A stretch of 64,000 bases of DNA from Thalassotalea nanhaiensis (GTDB lineage Bacteria; Pseudomonadota; Gammaproteobacteria; Enterobacterales; Alteromonadaceae), in contig NZ_CP134146.1 of assembly GCF_031583575.1 (NCBI RefSeq), positions 310,001-374,000 of the forward strand, given 5' to 3'. A program made the position numbers and the translations under genes. Below are positions 45,566-54,855 of the stretch, piece after piece. Position 1 is the stretch's first letter; each line of letters begins with the position of its first letter. The notes beneath the pieces are model-generated. The model saw nothing but the letters and a program-made list of their open reading frames with translations. It was not told the DNA's origin and searched no databases.

Positions 45566-46846
45566 ATGAATAATCAACAATTACAAGATAGAAAGACTAA
45601 AGTAATTGCCCGTGGTCAAGGCAACATGTATCCAGTGTATGTTGAACGTGCTGAGAATTCAGAAGTTTGGGATGTTGAAGGTAAACGCTATATTGATTTT
45701 GGCACAGGCATTGCTGTTTGTAATACGGGTCATAGTCATCCTAAAGTTGTAGCTGCAGTAAAGGCGCAAATTGATAAATTCAGCCATACCTGTGTAATGG
45801 TAAATCCATATGAAGTTGCTGTTGAACTTGCTGAAAAACTAACGGCTATCGCACCTGGCGAGTCAGAGAAAAAAGCAATATTTGTTTCTACCGGTGCTGA
45901 AGCTGTTGAGAACTGTGTGAAGATCGCTCGGGCACATACTGGGCGCCGTGGTGTTATTGCGTTCAATGGTGGCTTTCATGGTCGAACTAATTTAACGATG
46001 GCCTTAACCGGGAAAATATTGCCTTATAAGAATTTATTTGGCCCGTTTCCAGGTGATATTTTTCATGCGCCATTCCCAATTGATTGCCATGATGTTTCAG
46101 TTAAAGCGTCATTAAAAGCGTTGGAAAACTTATTTAAAGTAGACATCGCTGCCACTGATGTTGCCGCAATTATTGTAGAGCCAGTGCAGGGTGAAGGTGG
46201 TTTTTATGCCGCTCCTCCGGAGTTTTTACAAGCGTTACGTAACATTTGTGATCAACACGGCATTGTTTTAATTGCTGATGAGATTCAAACCGGCTTTGGC
46301 CGTACGGGTAAAATGTTCAGTTTTGAACACGCAGGTGTAGAGGCTGATTTGATGACTATGGCTAAAGGTATCGCTGGCGGTTTTCCTATTGCTGCGGTTG
46401 TTGGTAAAAGTGAAGTTATGGACGCACCTTTACCAGGTGGTTTAGGTGGTACTTACGGTGGTTCGCCGGTTGCTTGTGCGGCAGCATTAGCGGTTTTAGA
46501 TGTAATTGAAGAAGAAAATTTAGTAAGTCGCTCAGTAGAAGTTGGAACTTTATTCAATCAACGCTTAACTTACTTACAAGCAAAGTTTCCTAACTTGATT
46601 GGTGAGGTTAGAAACCAAGGTTCTATGATTGCTATTGAATTAATTAAAGAAGGGGATTTTGAACAACCAAACCCAGAGCTTACGCAGGCGATTATTGCTA
46701 AAGCAGCTGAAAATGGCTTAATTCTTCTTGCTTGTGGGTTTTACGGTAACGTTATTCGTTTCTTGCCGGCATTAACCATTAGTGATGAGCTTGCAAATGA
46801 AGGCTTAGATAAGTTTGCTGAATTGTTCACTTCTGTAGCTTCATAA
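45566..46846 (+). CDS. gabT: 4-aminobutyrate transaminase
   Basis: 426 residues from ATG at 45566 with AGGTAAG just upstream. Class III aminotransferase: TGIAVCNTGHSHPKVV, STGAEAVENCVKIARAHTGR, NGGFHGRT, and the PLP lysine in LMTMAKGIAGGFPIAAVVG. Converts GABA plus 2-oxoglutarate to succinate semialdehyde and glutamate. Second gene of gabDT; a terminator follows at 46853. Confidence 0.92.
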   Translation: MNNQQLQDRKTKVIARGQGNMYPVYVERAENSEVWDVEGKRYIDFGTGIAVCNTGHSHPKVVAAVKAQIDKFSHTCVMVNPYEVAVELAEKLTAIAPGESEKKAIFVSTGAEAVENCVKIARAHTGRRGVIAFNGGFHGRTNLTMALTGKILPYKNLFGPFPGDIFHAPFPIDCHDVSVKASLKALENLFKVDIAATDVAAIIVEPVQGEGGFYAAPPEFLQALRNICDQHGIVLIADEIQTGFGRTGKMFSFEHAGVEADLMTMAKGIAGGFPIAAVVGKSEVMDAPLPGGLGGTYGGSPVACAAALAVLDVIEEENLVSRSVEVGTLFNQRLTYLQAKFPNLIGEVRNQGSMIAIELIKEGDFEQPNPELTQAIIAKAAENGLILLACGFYGNVIRFLPALTISDELANEGLDKFAELFTSVAS

Positions 46847-46852
46847 CGAGAA

Positions 46853-46886
46853 AAAGATACTGTAGGCTAATGCTTACAGTATCTTT
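46853..46886. terminator. Bidirectional terminator
   Basis: AAAGATACTGTA-ggctaatgct-TACAGTATCTTT between the convergent gabT and porin genes. Confidence 0.75.
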
Positions 46887-46910
46887 CAATACTAGCTCTG
46901 TCTAAGTAGA

Positions 46911-47576
46911 TTAGAAAGATTTACTGATACTAAATACTAATGATTCTTCATCGTCTGCAAAATCTTCTTCTACGTTTAACTCTTCAGAGTTAACAATTAC
47001 TGCAACACCAAGATCAAAACCAGATACTTCAGCGCCGTAACCTAATTCAACATAATCACCTTCAAAATCTTGACCCCAAGTGCCAACCGTTGCATAAAAT
47101 CCTTCATACTCAACTGTCGCAGAGATAAAGTCATAATCAGCTTCTTCTATACCTAAATCATCATCTTCTTCGTGAGTACCAACGTTGTATGATAACGAGA
47201 ACATGCTATAGCTTACGCCAAGGTTTACTTCATTGTATGCAGAATCAAAATCACCAGTATATTGGTAAGAAGTGAAACCAGCACTTAAACCTAAACCACC
47301 ATCAAGTTCAAAACCGTATGCGCCGTAAAAATCAATTTCAAGGCCGTCTTCAACGTCTGCCGCCCAAGTACCTACAGAAAAATTGCCCTTTTCATAGTCT
47401 AAACCAGCACTTGCTGATGCTGTACTTGTTTGTGCGATTCCACGGAAAAAGTATTGTGATACTACACCGGCGTTGCCGCTTAATCCTTCGATTTCAAATG
47501 CTGTTGCTGTTGTTGATACTGAAGCGCCAAGTGTCATTGCTGCTAATAATAGCGAAGTAGTAAATGCTTTTTTCAT
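46911..47576 (-). CDS. TorF-type putative outer-membrane porin
   Basis: 221 residues. Signal peptide ends after STTATA; the mature start FEIEGLSGNAGVVSQYFFRGIAQT is typical of the TorF / TIGR02001 family, and alternating aromatic beta strands run to the terminal SISKSF. AGGGA precedes the ATG. Expected to be a small outer-membrane channel of unknown solute. Its position after gabT might reflect import of the pathway's substrate. Confidence 0.85.
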   Translation of the reverse strand: MKKAFTTSLLLAAMTLGASVSTTATAFEIEGLSGNAGVVSQYFFRGIAQTSTASASAGLDYEKGNFSVGTWAADVEDGLEIDFYGAYGFELDGGLGLSAGFTSYQYTGDFDSAYNEVNLGVSYSMFSLSYNVGTHEEDDDLGIEEADYDFISATVEYEGFYATVGTWGQDFEGDYVELGYGAEVSGFDLGVAVIVNSEELNVEEDFADDEESLVFSISKSF

Positions 47577-47872
47577 TTTAGATCCCTAATTTAATTTTAT
47601 TTTTAATAGTTTTTAAAGTAACTGTTAATAAAGTTTGCAAGGACGGTGCCTGATTGAAATAAAATGTTAAAAACAGCTGTAGAGTGCTGTTTTTCAAGGT
47701 TTATAAATACATTGGGGATAATTAATTTTCTATCAATAATTGCAATTGCTCGAAAGTGGTGCGCATTGTGCACTTTTTATGCACAAATAATATTGAATAT
47801 TTACGCAATGTTACTTCAACTTAAGCGCATCATTAGGTAAAGTACGCCTATTCGAAATATAAGGTTATATGC
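47577..47872. other. 296-base divergent promoter region
   Basis: Contains a hairpin AAAAACAGC / GCTGTTTTT at 47669-47694 that looks like an orphan terminator, and an inverted repeat TGTGCA-N7-TGCACA near 47766-47786. Otherwise AT-rich; no gene seen. Confidence 0.5.
47669..47694. terminator. Orphan terminator-like hairpin
   Basis: AAAAACAGC-tgtagagt-GCTGTTTTT. No gene on either strand ends just before it. It may terminate a small transcript or be a relic. Confidence 0.45.
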
Positions 47873-48544
47873 ATGTCTTCTTATTTAATTGCACCATCCA
47901 TTTTATCAGCCGATTTTGCTCGTTTGGGAGATGATGTTGCTAAAGTTTTAGCCGCCGGTGCTGATGTTGTCCACTTTGATGTTATGGATAACCACTTTGT
48001 GCCTAATTTAACGTTTGGTCCTATGGTGTGTAAATCATTAAGAGACTACGGTATCACTGCACCAATTGATGTGCATTTAATGGTTAAGCCAGTTGATAGT
48101 TTAATACCTGAATTTGCAAAAGCAGGGGCAGATATTATTACCTTCCATCCGGAAGCGAGTGATCATGTAGACCGTACATTGCAACTTATTAAAGATCATG
48201 GTTGTAAAGCTGGTTTAGTATTAAACCCGGCCACACCTCTGCAAGTATTGGACTTTGTTATGGATAAACTGGACGTTATTTTATTAATGTCAGTTAATCC
48301 AGGTTTTGGCGGTCAATCATTTATCCCGTCAACACTGGACAAGTTAAAGCTTGTTAAAGAAAAAATTAACGCCAGTGGACGCGATATACGTTTGCAAATT
48401 GACGGTGGCGTAAAAGTAGATAATATTGCAGAGATTGCTGCAGCTGGTGCTGATATGTTTGTTGCCGGCTCTGCCATTTTCTCAAACAACGATTACAAAG
48501 CGGTAATCGACCAAATGCGCGCTAACCTTGCGCAAGTAGATTAA
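47873..48544 (+). CDS. rpe: Ribulose-phosphate 3-epimerase
   Basis: 223 residues, full length. (beta/alpha)8-barrel signatures: [59 protein letters not shown] and LQIDGGVK with catalytic aspartates present. Interconverts ribulose-5-phosphate and xylulose-5-phosphate. AAGG is well placed. In many gammaproteobacteria the order is dam-rpe-gph-trpS; here trpS follows directly (23 bases) and gph is missing. Confidence 0.97.
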   Translation: MSSYLIAPSILSADFARLGDDVAKVLAAGADVVHFDVMDNHFVPNLTFGPMVCKSLRDYGITAPIDVHLMVKPVDSLIPEFAKAGADIITFHPEASDHVDRTLQLIKDHGCKAGLVLNPATPLQVLDFVMDKLDVILLMSVNPGFGGQSFIPSTLDKLKLVKEKINASGRDIRLQIDGGVKVDNIAEIAAAGADMFVAGSAIFSNNDYKAVIDQMRANLAQVD

Positions 48545-48567
48545 CAGTTTAAGTTTTAAGGATATAC

Positions 48568-49572
48568 ATGTCTAAGCCAGTTGTATTAAGTGGTTGTCAG
48601 CCATCAGGTGATTTAACTATTGGTAACTATTTAGGTGCTCTGAAACAGTGGGTGAACATGCAAGATGACCATGACTGTTATTACATGTTGGTTGATCAGC
48701 ATGCGATAACTGTTAGGCCTGATCCACAAGCATTGCGCAAAGCAACTCTTGATGGTTTAGCGTTATATTTAGCATGTGGTATTGACCCAAGTAAAAGCAC
48801 GATTTTTATACAGTCGCATGTGCCGGAACACTCGCAATTAAGCTGGGTATTAAATAGTTATACACAAATGGGTGAGCTTAATCGCATGACCCAATACAAA
48901 GATAAATCACAAAAATCAGAAGCTAATATGAACAGTGGTTTGTTTACTTACCCGGTATTAATGGCGGCAGATATTTTATTATACCAAGCAGACCGTGTAC
49001 CTGTAGGCGATGATCAAAAACAACATCTTGAACTTGCTCGAGATATTGCTACTCGTTTTAACAATATTCATGGTGATATTTTTAAAGTGCCAGAGCCATT
49101 TATTCCTAAATTTGGTGCAAGGGTAATGAGCTTACAAGAGCCGACTAAGAAAATGTCAAAGTCAGATGATAACCCGAAAAACTTTGTTGGCTTGTTGGAA
49201 GATCCTAAGAAGATTTTAAAGAAAATCAAAGCGGCAAAAACTGATTCTGATGAGCAAGCACGTATCTATTTTGATGTTGCTGAAAAGCCGGGTGTTTCTA
49301 ACTTATTATCATTACTATCTTGTGCGACTGGTCAATCGGTAGAAAACCTGGTTCCTCAATATGAAGACAAGATGTATGGTCACTTAAAAGTAGATGTGGC
49401 AGAAGCCGTTGTTGCTATGCTAGAGCCGATCCAAGCCAAGTATCATCAGTACCGGGAAGATCAAACGTTCCTTGATAAAGTGATGCGTGAAGGTGCAGAA
49501 AAAGCGTCTGCGAAGGCCAGTAAAGTAATTACTTCAGTTTATGATGCAGTAGGCTTTATTCCTCGCCCATAA
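48568..49572 (+). CDS. trpS: Tryptophanyl-tRNA synthetase
   Basis: 334 residues, full length. Class I synthetase: the HIGH-equivalent region [15 protein letters not shown] near the N terminus, [15 protein letters not shown], and the KMSKS loop [10 protein letters not shown]. Charges tRNA-Trp. AAGGA lies before the ATG; co-transcribed with rpe and ended by the palindrome at 49586. Confidence 0.97.
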   Translation: MSKPVVLSGCQPSGDLTIGNYLGALKQWVNMQDDHDCYYMLVDQHAITVRPDPQALRKATLDGLALYLACGIDPSKSTIFIQSHVPEHSQLSWVLNSYTQMGELNRMTQYKDKSQKSEANMNSGLFTYPVLMAADILLYQADRVPVGDDQKQHLELARDIATRFNNIHGDIFKVPEPFIPKFGARVMSLQEPTKKMSKSDDNPKNFVGLLEDPKKILKKIKAAKTDSDEQARIYFDVAEKPGVSNLLSLLSCATGQSVENLVPQYEDKMYGHLKVDVAEAVVAMLEPIQAKYHQYREDQTFLDKVMREGAEKASAKASKVITSVYDAVGFIPRP

Positions 49573-49585
49573 ATTTTAAACCCAT

Positions 49586-49640
49586 AAAAGGGGTCAGCGA
49601 TATTTACCAAGCCAATGGTAAATATCGCTGACCCTTTTTT
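49586..49640. terminator. Long palindromic terminator of the GGGGTCAG family, copy 1
   Basis: AAAGGGGTCAGCGATATTTACCA (49587-49609) pairs with TGGTAAATATCGCTGACCCTTT (49616-49637) with one bulge, followed by a T run. The same sequence recurs at 63426-63479. Confidence 0.8.
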
Positions 49641-49677
49641 TATAACTGTAATAAGTTCAGGAAACAGCTCGGTTGTG

Positions 49678-50073
49678 TTAAGAGCTGATGATTAAACGTT
49701 GATTGTAACGATTACTTTGCTTGCCCAAGTAAATTGAAAGCAGGGTAAATAGGGTAATGCCGGTAAAGTTTGCTGCCATATCAGCAAAGCTGAATGTACG
49801 GGTAGCAATGAATATTTGGCTGAATTCTTCAGTGGTACTAAATAATAGTACTAATACGGTACCGTATTGATTCATTTTATTTGCGGTGAAATAACGAAAC
49901 TTAAATGCATAGTTGGCAAATAACGTTAAGCTGCCATACATACAAAAATGGCCAATTTTATCGCCGTAAGGCAGTGAATTTTTAATATCCATAACAATAC
50001 TTTGCTGGCCAGTATTAGCCATAAATAATACAACACATAAAAATGTAAAAAATAGCGCAGCGATTAGTTTCAT
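49678..50073 (-). CDS. VanZ-family membrane protein
   Basis: 131 residues with four hydrophobic segments. LPYGDKIGHFCMYGSLTLFANY and STTEEFSQIFIATRTFSFADMAANFTG carry the conserved His, Glu, Gln, Arg and Asp pattern of the VanZ-like family. Role in most bacteria unknown. Convergent with trpS. Confidence 0.82.
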   Translation of the reverse strand: MKLIAALFFTFLCVVLFMANTGQQSIVMDIKNSLPYGDKIGHFCMYGSLTLFANYAFKFRYFTANKMNQYGTVLVLLFSTTEEFSQIFIATRTFSFADMAANFTGITLFTLLSIYLGKQSNRYNQRLIISS

Positions 50074-50174
50074 CTAATTGGATACCTGAGAAAATTGGTG
50101 ATTGTATTGTAGGGATTTGAAAAAAGAATACTGTGTTTGTTTGTTAGTAACTTGTTAATGCTTTGTTATGTTGA

Positions 50175-50504
50175 TTAGTCAATTAAATCCTTAACAAGTT
50201 CAACAGCTTGCTTTATTGACTGGCAATTAATTTTTTCGATACAGCATTGCCCTGACATGGAAGCATGTGCCTTCACCAGTTCGATCACATTTTCAACGCT
50301 GGCGATGGCAAGGTAATCGTCACTGTTAATGTTTTTCTGTATCACCGGCAGTGAGAAAACTTTACCGGTAGAGTCAATTAACACGTCTCGTTCTGTAAAG
50401 ATATAAAGTAACATTTCTTCATCACTTTGCCATTCGCTAAACGAGCTTATATAAATAAGCTCGTCTTCACCATCATGTTTTATAAAGGCAGGCCAAGTGA
50501 TCAT
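50175..50504 (-). CDS. DUF4144-family hypothetical protein
   Basis: 109 residues. Start MITWPAFIKHDGEDELIYIS and the closing helix match the small DUF4144 family of marine gammaproteobacteria, as I recall it. Soluble; function unknown. Its start abuts the mscS stop (2 bases), so it is probably in the mscS operon. Confidence 0.72.
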   Translation of the reverse strand: MITWPAFIKHDGEDELIYISSFSEWQSDEEMLLYIFTERDVLIDSTGKVFSLPVIQKNINSDDYLAIASVENVIELVKAHASMSGQCCIEKINCQSIKQAVELVKDLID

Positions 50505-50506
50505 AA

Positions 50507-51628
50507 TTACCCGTTGTTTTCACTTTCTGGTTTTATTGCCGTGGGCTCTGAAGTTCTTCCAGGAAATTCTTTAATATAAAGGTCTTGCTTGGCATAAGGG
50601 ATTTCAATGTTATGTTCGGCAAACTTTCTATAAATAGAACTATTGAGTTGATGAATAATACGACCTCTAAATGCCGGTTCACTGATCCAACCCATTAATT
50701 CAAAATCTAAACTTGAGCCACCAAACATTCTAAACCGAACAACAGGCAATGGGTAAGAGCAGATATCTGCATCTTCTTTAGCCACTTCCATTAAAATTTT
50801 CTCAACTAAATCGATATCACTGCCATACGCGGCTCCAACTTTCGCTCTGATTCGATACTTAGTACTTGGGCCGCCGGACTCGTTAATAACTTTAGTGTTA
50901 CCCATTACAGAATTAGGTACGGTCACTTCAATATTATCGCGAGTTAAAATACGCGTGCTACGTAAACCAATATTGGTTACCTCACCTCGCTCGCCCGTTT
51001 CTAACACAATATAATCGCCAATTTTATATGGCGCATCGGCCATAATAAATACCCCTGAAAATAGATTAGCTAGAGTGTCTTTTGCGGCAAAACCGACTGC
51101 GATACCGACGATACCGGCAGAAGCAAGCCAGGCGGACATATCGATATCCCAAGAGGAGAAAATGTAAAATACCGACAGTATAACGATTAATATTAAGGCT
51201 AAATTTTCAAATAACGGCAGCGTTTGGTTATGTAAAACTTGGAAGTGTTTTTCATTGGCGGCCATATTTCGCAAAACTACTTTGGTGATCCTAAGCAGGA
51301 ACATGGTCCATAAAATCAGCAAAATGGTGTATAAAACTGGAAACATTATTGAAGTAATTGCTTCTGGCAGTTTTATAATACTGGTGGCTACGGATAAACC
51401 GATCACCAAAATTGAATAGAATAAAGGTTTATGAAGTAAATCGACCAGTTGGTCATCTAATTCAGCATTGGTTTTTGCAGTGTAATTTTTTACCCAGGCG
51501 ATAATCACTTTATCAAGTATCCAGGCAAAAATGAGAGAAATAAGAATAATAACAGAAGCTTGTATAGTTGGGTCGTCACCTATATAGCTTAAGTACTTCA
51601 TCAGTTCTTGCTTCCAAGTTGCTTCCAT
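50507..51628 (-). CDS. MscS-family mechanosensitive channel
   Basis: 373 residues: several N-terminal helices, then the pore-lining helix with alanine/glycine pattern (LASAGIVGIAVGFAAKDTLANLFSGVFIMAD) and the beta domain (YKIGDYIVLETGERGEVTNIGLRSTRI). Opens under membrane tension to release solutes in osmotic downshock. AAGGAG precedes the ATG by 6 bases. Confidence 0.93.
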   Translation of the reverse strand: MEATWKQELMKYLSYIGDDPTIQASVIILISLIFAWILDKVIIAWVKNYTAKTNAELDDQLVDLLHKPLFYSILVIGLSVATSIIKLPEAITSIMFPVLYTILLILWTMFLLRITKVVLRNMAANEKHFQVLHNQTLPLFENLALILIVILSVFYIFSSWDIDMSAWLASAGIVGIAVGFAAKDTLANLFSGVFIMADAPYKIGDYIVLETGERGEVTNIGLRSTRILTRDNIEVTVPNSVMGNTKVINESGGPSTKYRIRAKVGAAYGSDIDLVEKILMEVAKEDADICSYPLPVVRFRMFGGSSLDFELMGWISEPAFRGRIIHQLNSSIYRKFAEHNIEIPYAKQDLYIKEFPGRTSEPTAIKPESENNG

Positions 51629-51658
51629 TAGTCGCTCCTTTCTCTCAATTTATTAAAA

Positions 51659-52939
51659 TTAACTGTTATTACGACGTGCTTTATTACGGCGTAAACTTAA
51701 ACAAGTATCATTAAACAAGTGCTGCCAAAATAATGTAAATACTTTTAACGATGTATCTACTGGTTTGTTATTGGCTAAACGAATTATTTGTTGGTAGTAA
51801 AAACTTACTTGGCCAACGGTATTCATCGACTTGATGAACGCGATAGGGCTGTTATTACCCCAAAATCCATCACCTATTTTTAACGTAGTTTCAAAGTCAT
51901 CAATGCTATCTATGCGTTGCTCTATTAATAATTGCGACACATTGGGTTGCGTACATAGTGGTCTTGCTAAACCAACCATGTCAATTTCACCACTGGCTAT
52001 TGCTTGTTCCATTACTGCACGAGAGCGAAATCCACCGGTGATCATTAACGGTACATTAGCTGAGGCTTTGATTGCTTGTGCATATTCAAGAAAATAGGCT
52101 TCACGGCGGCGAGTACTTTCTCTAACTTCTGTTGCTTCAACACCCATCAAACTTAGCTGTTCATAGGTACCACCAGATATTTCGAGTAAATCGATACTGT
52201 CTTCACTTAACCAAGCTGCAACTTGCACACAGTCTTCTAAGCTAAAGCCACCTTTTTGAAAGTCGGCTGAATTTAATTTTACCGCTACCGGAAAGTCATC
52301 ACCTACAGCTTTACGCACCGCTTGTACTATTGATCGAGCAAAGCGAGCTCGGTTTTCAAGGCTACCACCCCATTTATCGGTTCTTTGATTGGTTTTTGGT
52401 GATAAAAATTGGCTGATCAAATAGCCATGAGCACAGTGTATTTGTACGCCGGTAAAACCTGCTTCTTTAGCTAAACTTGCGGTATTAGCAAAGCGTTGAA
52501 TAATATCTTCAATTTCTAACTGGGTTAACGCGCGTGGTTTAGAAAAAGAGCCCAACATTTTTAACTGCACATCAGAAGGAGATAACGGTTGGCTGTTTAC
52601 CAGCCTAGGACACTGACGGCCCGGATGGCTGATTTGCATCCATAAATGGTTACCATCAACGGTGCCGGCTTTCGCCCATTCTTTGAATTTATCCAAGGCT
52701 GAATCATCTTCTAAAACAACGTTACCAGCGCGTTCTAAATAGCGATGATCAATCATTACATTTCCAGTTAGATGAACACCTGTGCCACCTTGTGACCAAG
52801 TTTTGTAAAGTTGATTATGTTGCTTGGTTGGCCGATCAAAGGTGTCAGCCAAACCTTCTGTCATCGCGCTTTTACCAAGGCGATTATTAATAATAGTGCC
52901 GCAGGGTAATGTTAAGGGGTGGGCAAGTGGTGAAGTCAT
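51659..52939 (-). CDS. NADH:flavin oxidoreductase (Old Yellow Enzyme family)
   Basis: 426 residues, FMN-dependent TIM barrel. Seen: IINNRLGKSAMTEGLAD, WMQISHPGRQCP, GFTGVQIHCAHGYLISQFLSP and MITGGFRSRAVMEQAIASGEIDMVGLARPL. Reduces activated alkenes or similar; there is no C-terminal iron-sulfur/NAD domain as in dienoyl-CoA reductase. Substrate unknown. The mscS gene follows after 30 bases. Confidence 0.9.
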   Translation of the reverse strand: MTSPLAHPLTLPCGTIINNRLGKSAMTEGLADTFDRPTKQHNQLYKTWSQGGTGVHLTGNVMIDHRYLERAGNVVLEDDSALDKFKEWAKAGTVDGNHLWMQISHPGRQCPRLVNSQPLSPSDVQLKMLGSFSKPRALTQLEIEDIIQRFANTASLAKEAGFTGVQIHCAHGYLISQFLSPKTNQRTDKWGGSLENRARFARSIVQAVRKAVGDDFPVAVKLNSADFQKGGFSLEDCVQVAAWLSEDSIDLLEISGGTYEQLSLMGVEATEVRESTRRREAYFLEYAQAIKASANVPLMITGGFRSRAVMEQAIASGEIDMVGLARPLCTQPNVSQLLIEQRIDSIDDFETTLKIGDGFWGNNSPIAFIKSMNTVGQVSFYYQQIIRLANNKPVDTSLKVFTLFWQHLFNDTCLSLRRNKARRNNS

Positions 52940-52959
52940 TATTGTGCTTATTGTAATTG

Positions 52960-53748
52960 TTAATTTTTCTCTATATTACCAGTTATCCAATCAGTTAACA
53001 CCGTAAAAAATTCATCGCTGTGTGAGATGAATGGCGCATGTGATGCTCGATGAAACGTATAGCTGTCACTGTTAGGTAATAGTTTATCCATTTGTTCGAT
53101 CATCGCTTTCGGTACTAAGGAGTCTAATCGTCCATACATGCGCAATACCGGTAACGTTAACGCTTGTATTTTTGCGCGTAAATCAACGGTTTCTAATAAG
53201 GATAAGGAGGCGTCCAAGGTTGCCGTATTTGGCTCTGGGTAAGCATTTATTAATGCTTTTATTTGCTTTATATCATTACGTACATGCTCTGAGCCCATCG
53301 CTTGAATTTTTAGAAATCCTTCAATAGTTTTATGAGCATCAACGCTTAATTGCTGATGAAACGCCAATAATAATTCTGCTTTAATTCCCGGCCAGTTCGC
53401 TTGCTCAATGAAATAAGGAGAGCTGGTGACACTGACTAGGGCATGAGCTTTTTCTGGATGGTGCAAGGCTATGTTAGTAGCAACCAATCCACCCAGAGAC
53501 CAGCCAATGATAATGGCTGGTTGGTTAATACAATCAGCAACCATTGCGGTTATATTTTCCAGTGAGTAATCATCTAAGAGTACATCGGAATTTTGGCCAA
53601 AGCCGGGCAAGTCGATTGTTGTTACTTGATAATGAGTACTCAATTTTTCCACCATGGGTGAAAAAATAGCACCGTTAAGCCCCCAGCCATGAAGAAAAAC
53701 CAGCGGAAAACCACTACCTTGGGTGTTAAATTTCAATTGTTCTGCCAT
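52960..53748 (-). CDS. bioH: Pimeloyl-ACP methyl ester carboxylesterase
   Basis: 262 residues, alpha/beta hydrolase. Oxyanion region LVFLHGWGLNGAIF, nucleophile Ser84 in IIGWSLGGLVA and catalytic His in FHRASHAPFISH match BioH. It ends pimelate assembly for biotin by freeing pimeloyl-ACP. Divergent from comF, as bioH and gntX are in E. coli, which supports the name. Confidence 0.9.
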   Translation of the reverse strand: MAEQLKFNTQGSGFPLVFLHGWGLNGAIFSPMVEKLSTHYQVTTIDLPGFGQNSDVLLDDYSLENITAMVADCINQPAIIIGWSLGGLVATNIALHHPEKAHALVSVTSSPYFIEQANWPGIKAELLLAFHQQLSVDAHKTIEGFLKIQAMGSEHVRNDIKQIKALINAYPEPNTATLDASLSLLETVDLRAKIQALTLPVLRMYGRLDSLVPKAMIEQMDKLLPNSDSYTFHRASHAPFISHSDEFFTVLTDWITGNIEKN

Positions 53749-53811
53749 GCTTAATTATCACTACTTTCTTTTACATCATAAGTAGTTAATTTTAAGCAAA
53801 GGATGGCTTTA

Positions 53812-54600
53812 ATGGAAATGAACAACGCAAAAATATCTGCTTTTCTGCAAAAAAGTTACTGTAGCACTGCTCATTTAATTAAAAATATTGTCGCACAGTT
53901 CTATTGCTGTGATTTATGCAAACAGCCCAGTGATAAATATTCATTGTTGTGCAGTACTTGTTACCAAGATATTAGCCGTTTTAATTTAGCGAGAGTGAAT
54001 GGAAATTTATTAAACCATCCTAAAATTAGTAAACATTTACCCTGCATCCACTTTCAGCAATTAATAGCTCTAGCACCTTATTGCTGGCCTTATACTCGTT
54101 GGGTGAGTGAGTTGAAATATCAACATCGCTTCGAACTTGCTCCCTTATTGGCGAAAATGCTGGTACAGCATATAAAGCAAGCTAATCTTTGTGACGAGCT
54201 GCCTAAACTGCTTATTTCGGTGCCTATACATTATCAACGATTGAAAGTAAGGCAATTTAATCAAGCAGCGTTGATAGCCAAGCATACTGCAAAAGAACTT
54301 GGCTGTATCTATGATGAAACTACGATTATTCGCCAGTGTAAAACTGACTCGCAGGTTGGGCAAAGCGGTGCTAATCGAAGGCGTAACTTAAAAGGGGCAT
54401 TTGCGATAGATAAACCAAAAATACTCCCTGCACATGTCGGCATCGTTGATGATGTAGTGACAACTGGAGCAACAGTAAGTGAAATAAGCAAATTATTGAC
54501 TCAACACGGCGTTAAAAAAATTACCGTGTTGAGTGTTTGTTTAACTATACCCGTCCCACCTCAAGATGCTGGATTTCAGTGGGAGTTAAAAGCAATTTAG
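53812..54600 (+). CDS. comF: ComF-family phosphoribosyltransferase-like protein (GntX/ComFC), repeat-extended C terminus
   Basis: 262 residues from ATG at 53812 (AAAGGA 8 bases upstream; ATG at 53803 overlaps that site). Four N-terminal cysteines (CCDLCKQ, LLCSTC) form the zinc site, followed by the phosphoribosyltransferase motif HVGIVDDVVTTGATVSEI. The product helps DNA uptake or use. The last ~18 codons (from IPVPPQDAGF to the stop) lie in repeat copy B, so the natural end after VLSVCLT has been replaced. Confidence 0.88.
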   Translation: MEMNNAKISAFLQKSYCSTAHLIKNIVAQFYCCDLCKQPSDKYSLLCSTCYQDISRFNLARVNGNLLNHPKISKHLPCIHFQQLIALAPYCWPYTRWVSELKYQHRFELAPLLAKMLVQHIKQANLCDELPKLLISVPIHYQRLKVRQFNQAALIAKHTAKELGCIYDETTIIRQCKTDSQVGQSGANRRRNLKGAFAIDKPKILPAHVGIVDDVVTTGATVSEISKLLTQHGVKKITVLSVCLTIPVPPQDAGFQWELKAI

Positions 54601-54810
54601 GCAAGGCATTAAGTTTAGAGAATGGTTGTTCCATTGTTAAAGTTAATAACGCGGCATAAATTGCTTTTAAGCCCATCGAAGAAGCCCTTGAGCAATCCCA
54701 CTACATCGTTGCAGTCATTTGAAAGGGAATAACCATATCTTCATAACTACGTCTTGTATTGGCATCGCTCAAGTACTCTGAAACCTGCATCTTGAAGTGG
54801 AACGGGTATA
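54546..54810 (-). repeat. Palindrome-ended 265-bp dispersed element (MITE-like), copy B
   Basis: Begins TATACCCGTCCCACCTCA and ends TGAAGTGGAACGGGTATA, inverted ends of ~18 bases (24 with flanks ...AAGATGC / GCATCTT...). Bases 54546-54709 read on the minus strand match copy A. It overlaps the comF 3' end by 55 bases. No transposase and no clear target duplication. Confidence 0.82.
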
Positions 54811-54855
54811 TGCCCCAGTAGGCAATGGTTAAGCTAAGTATGGAGCAGGTAGTTT

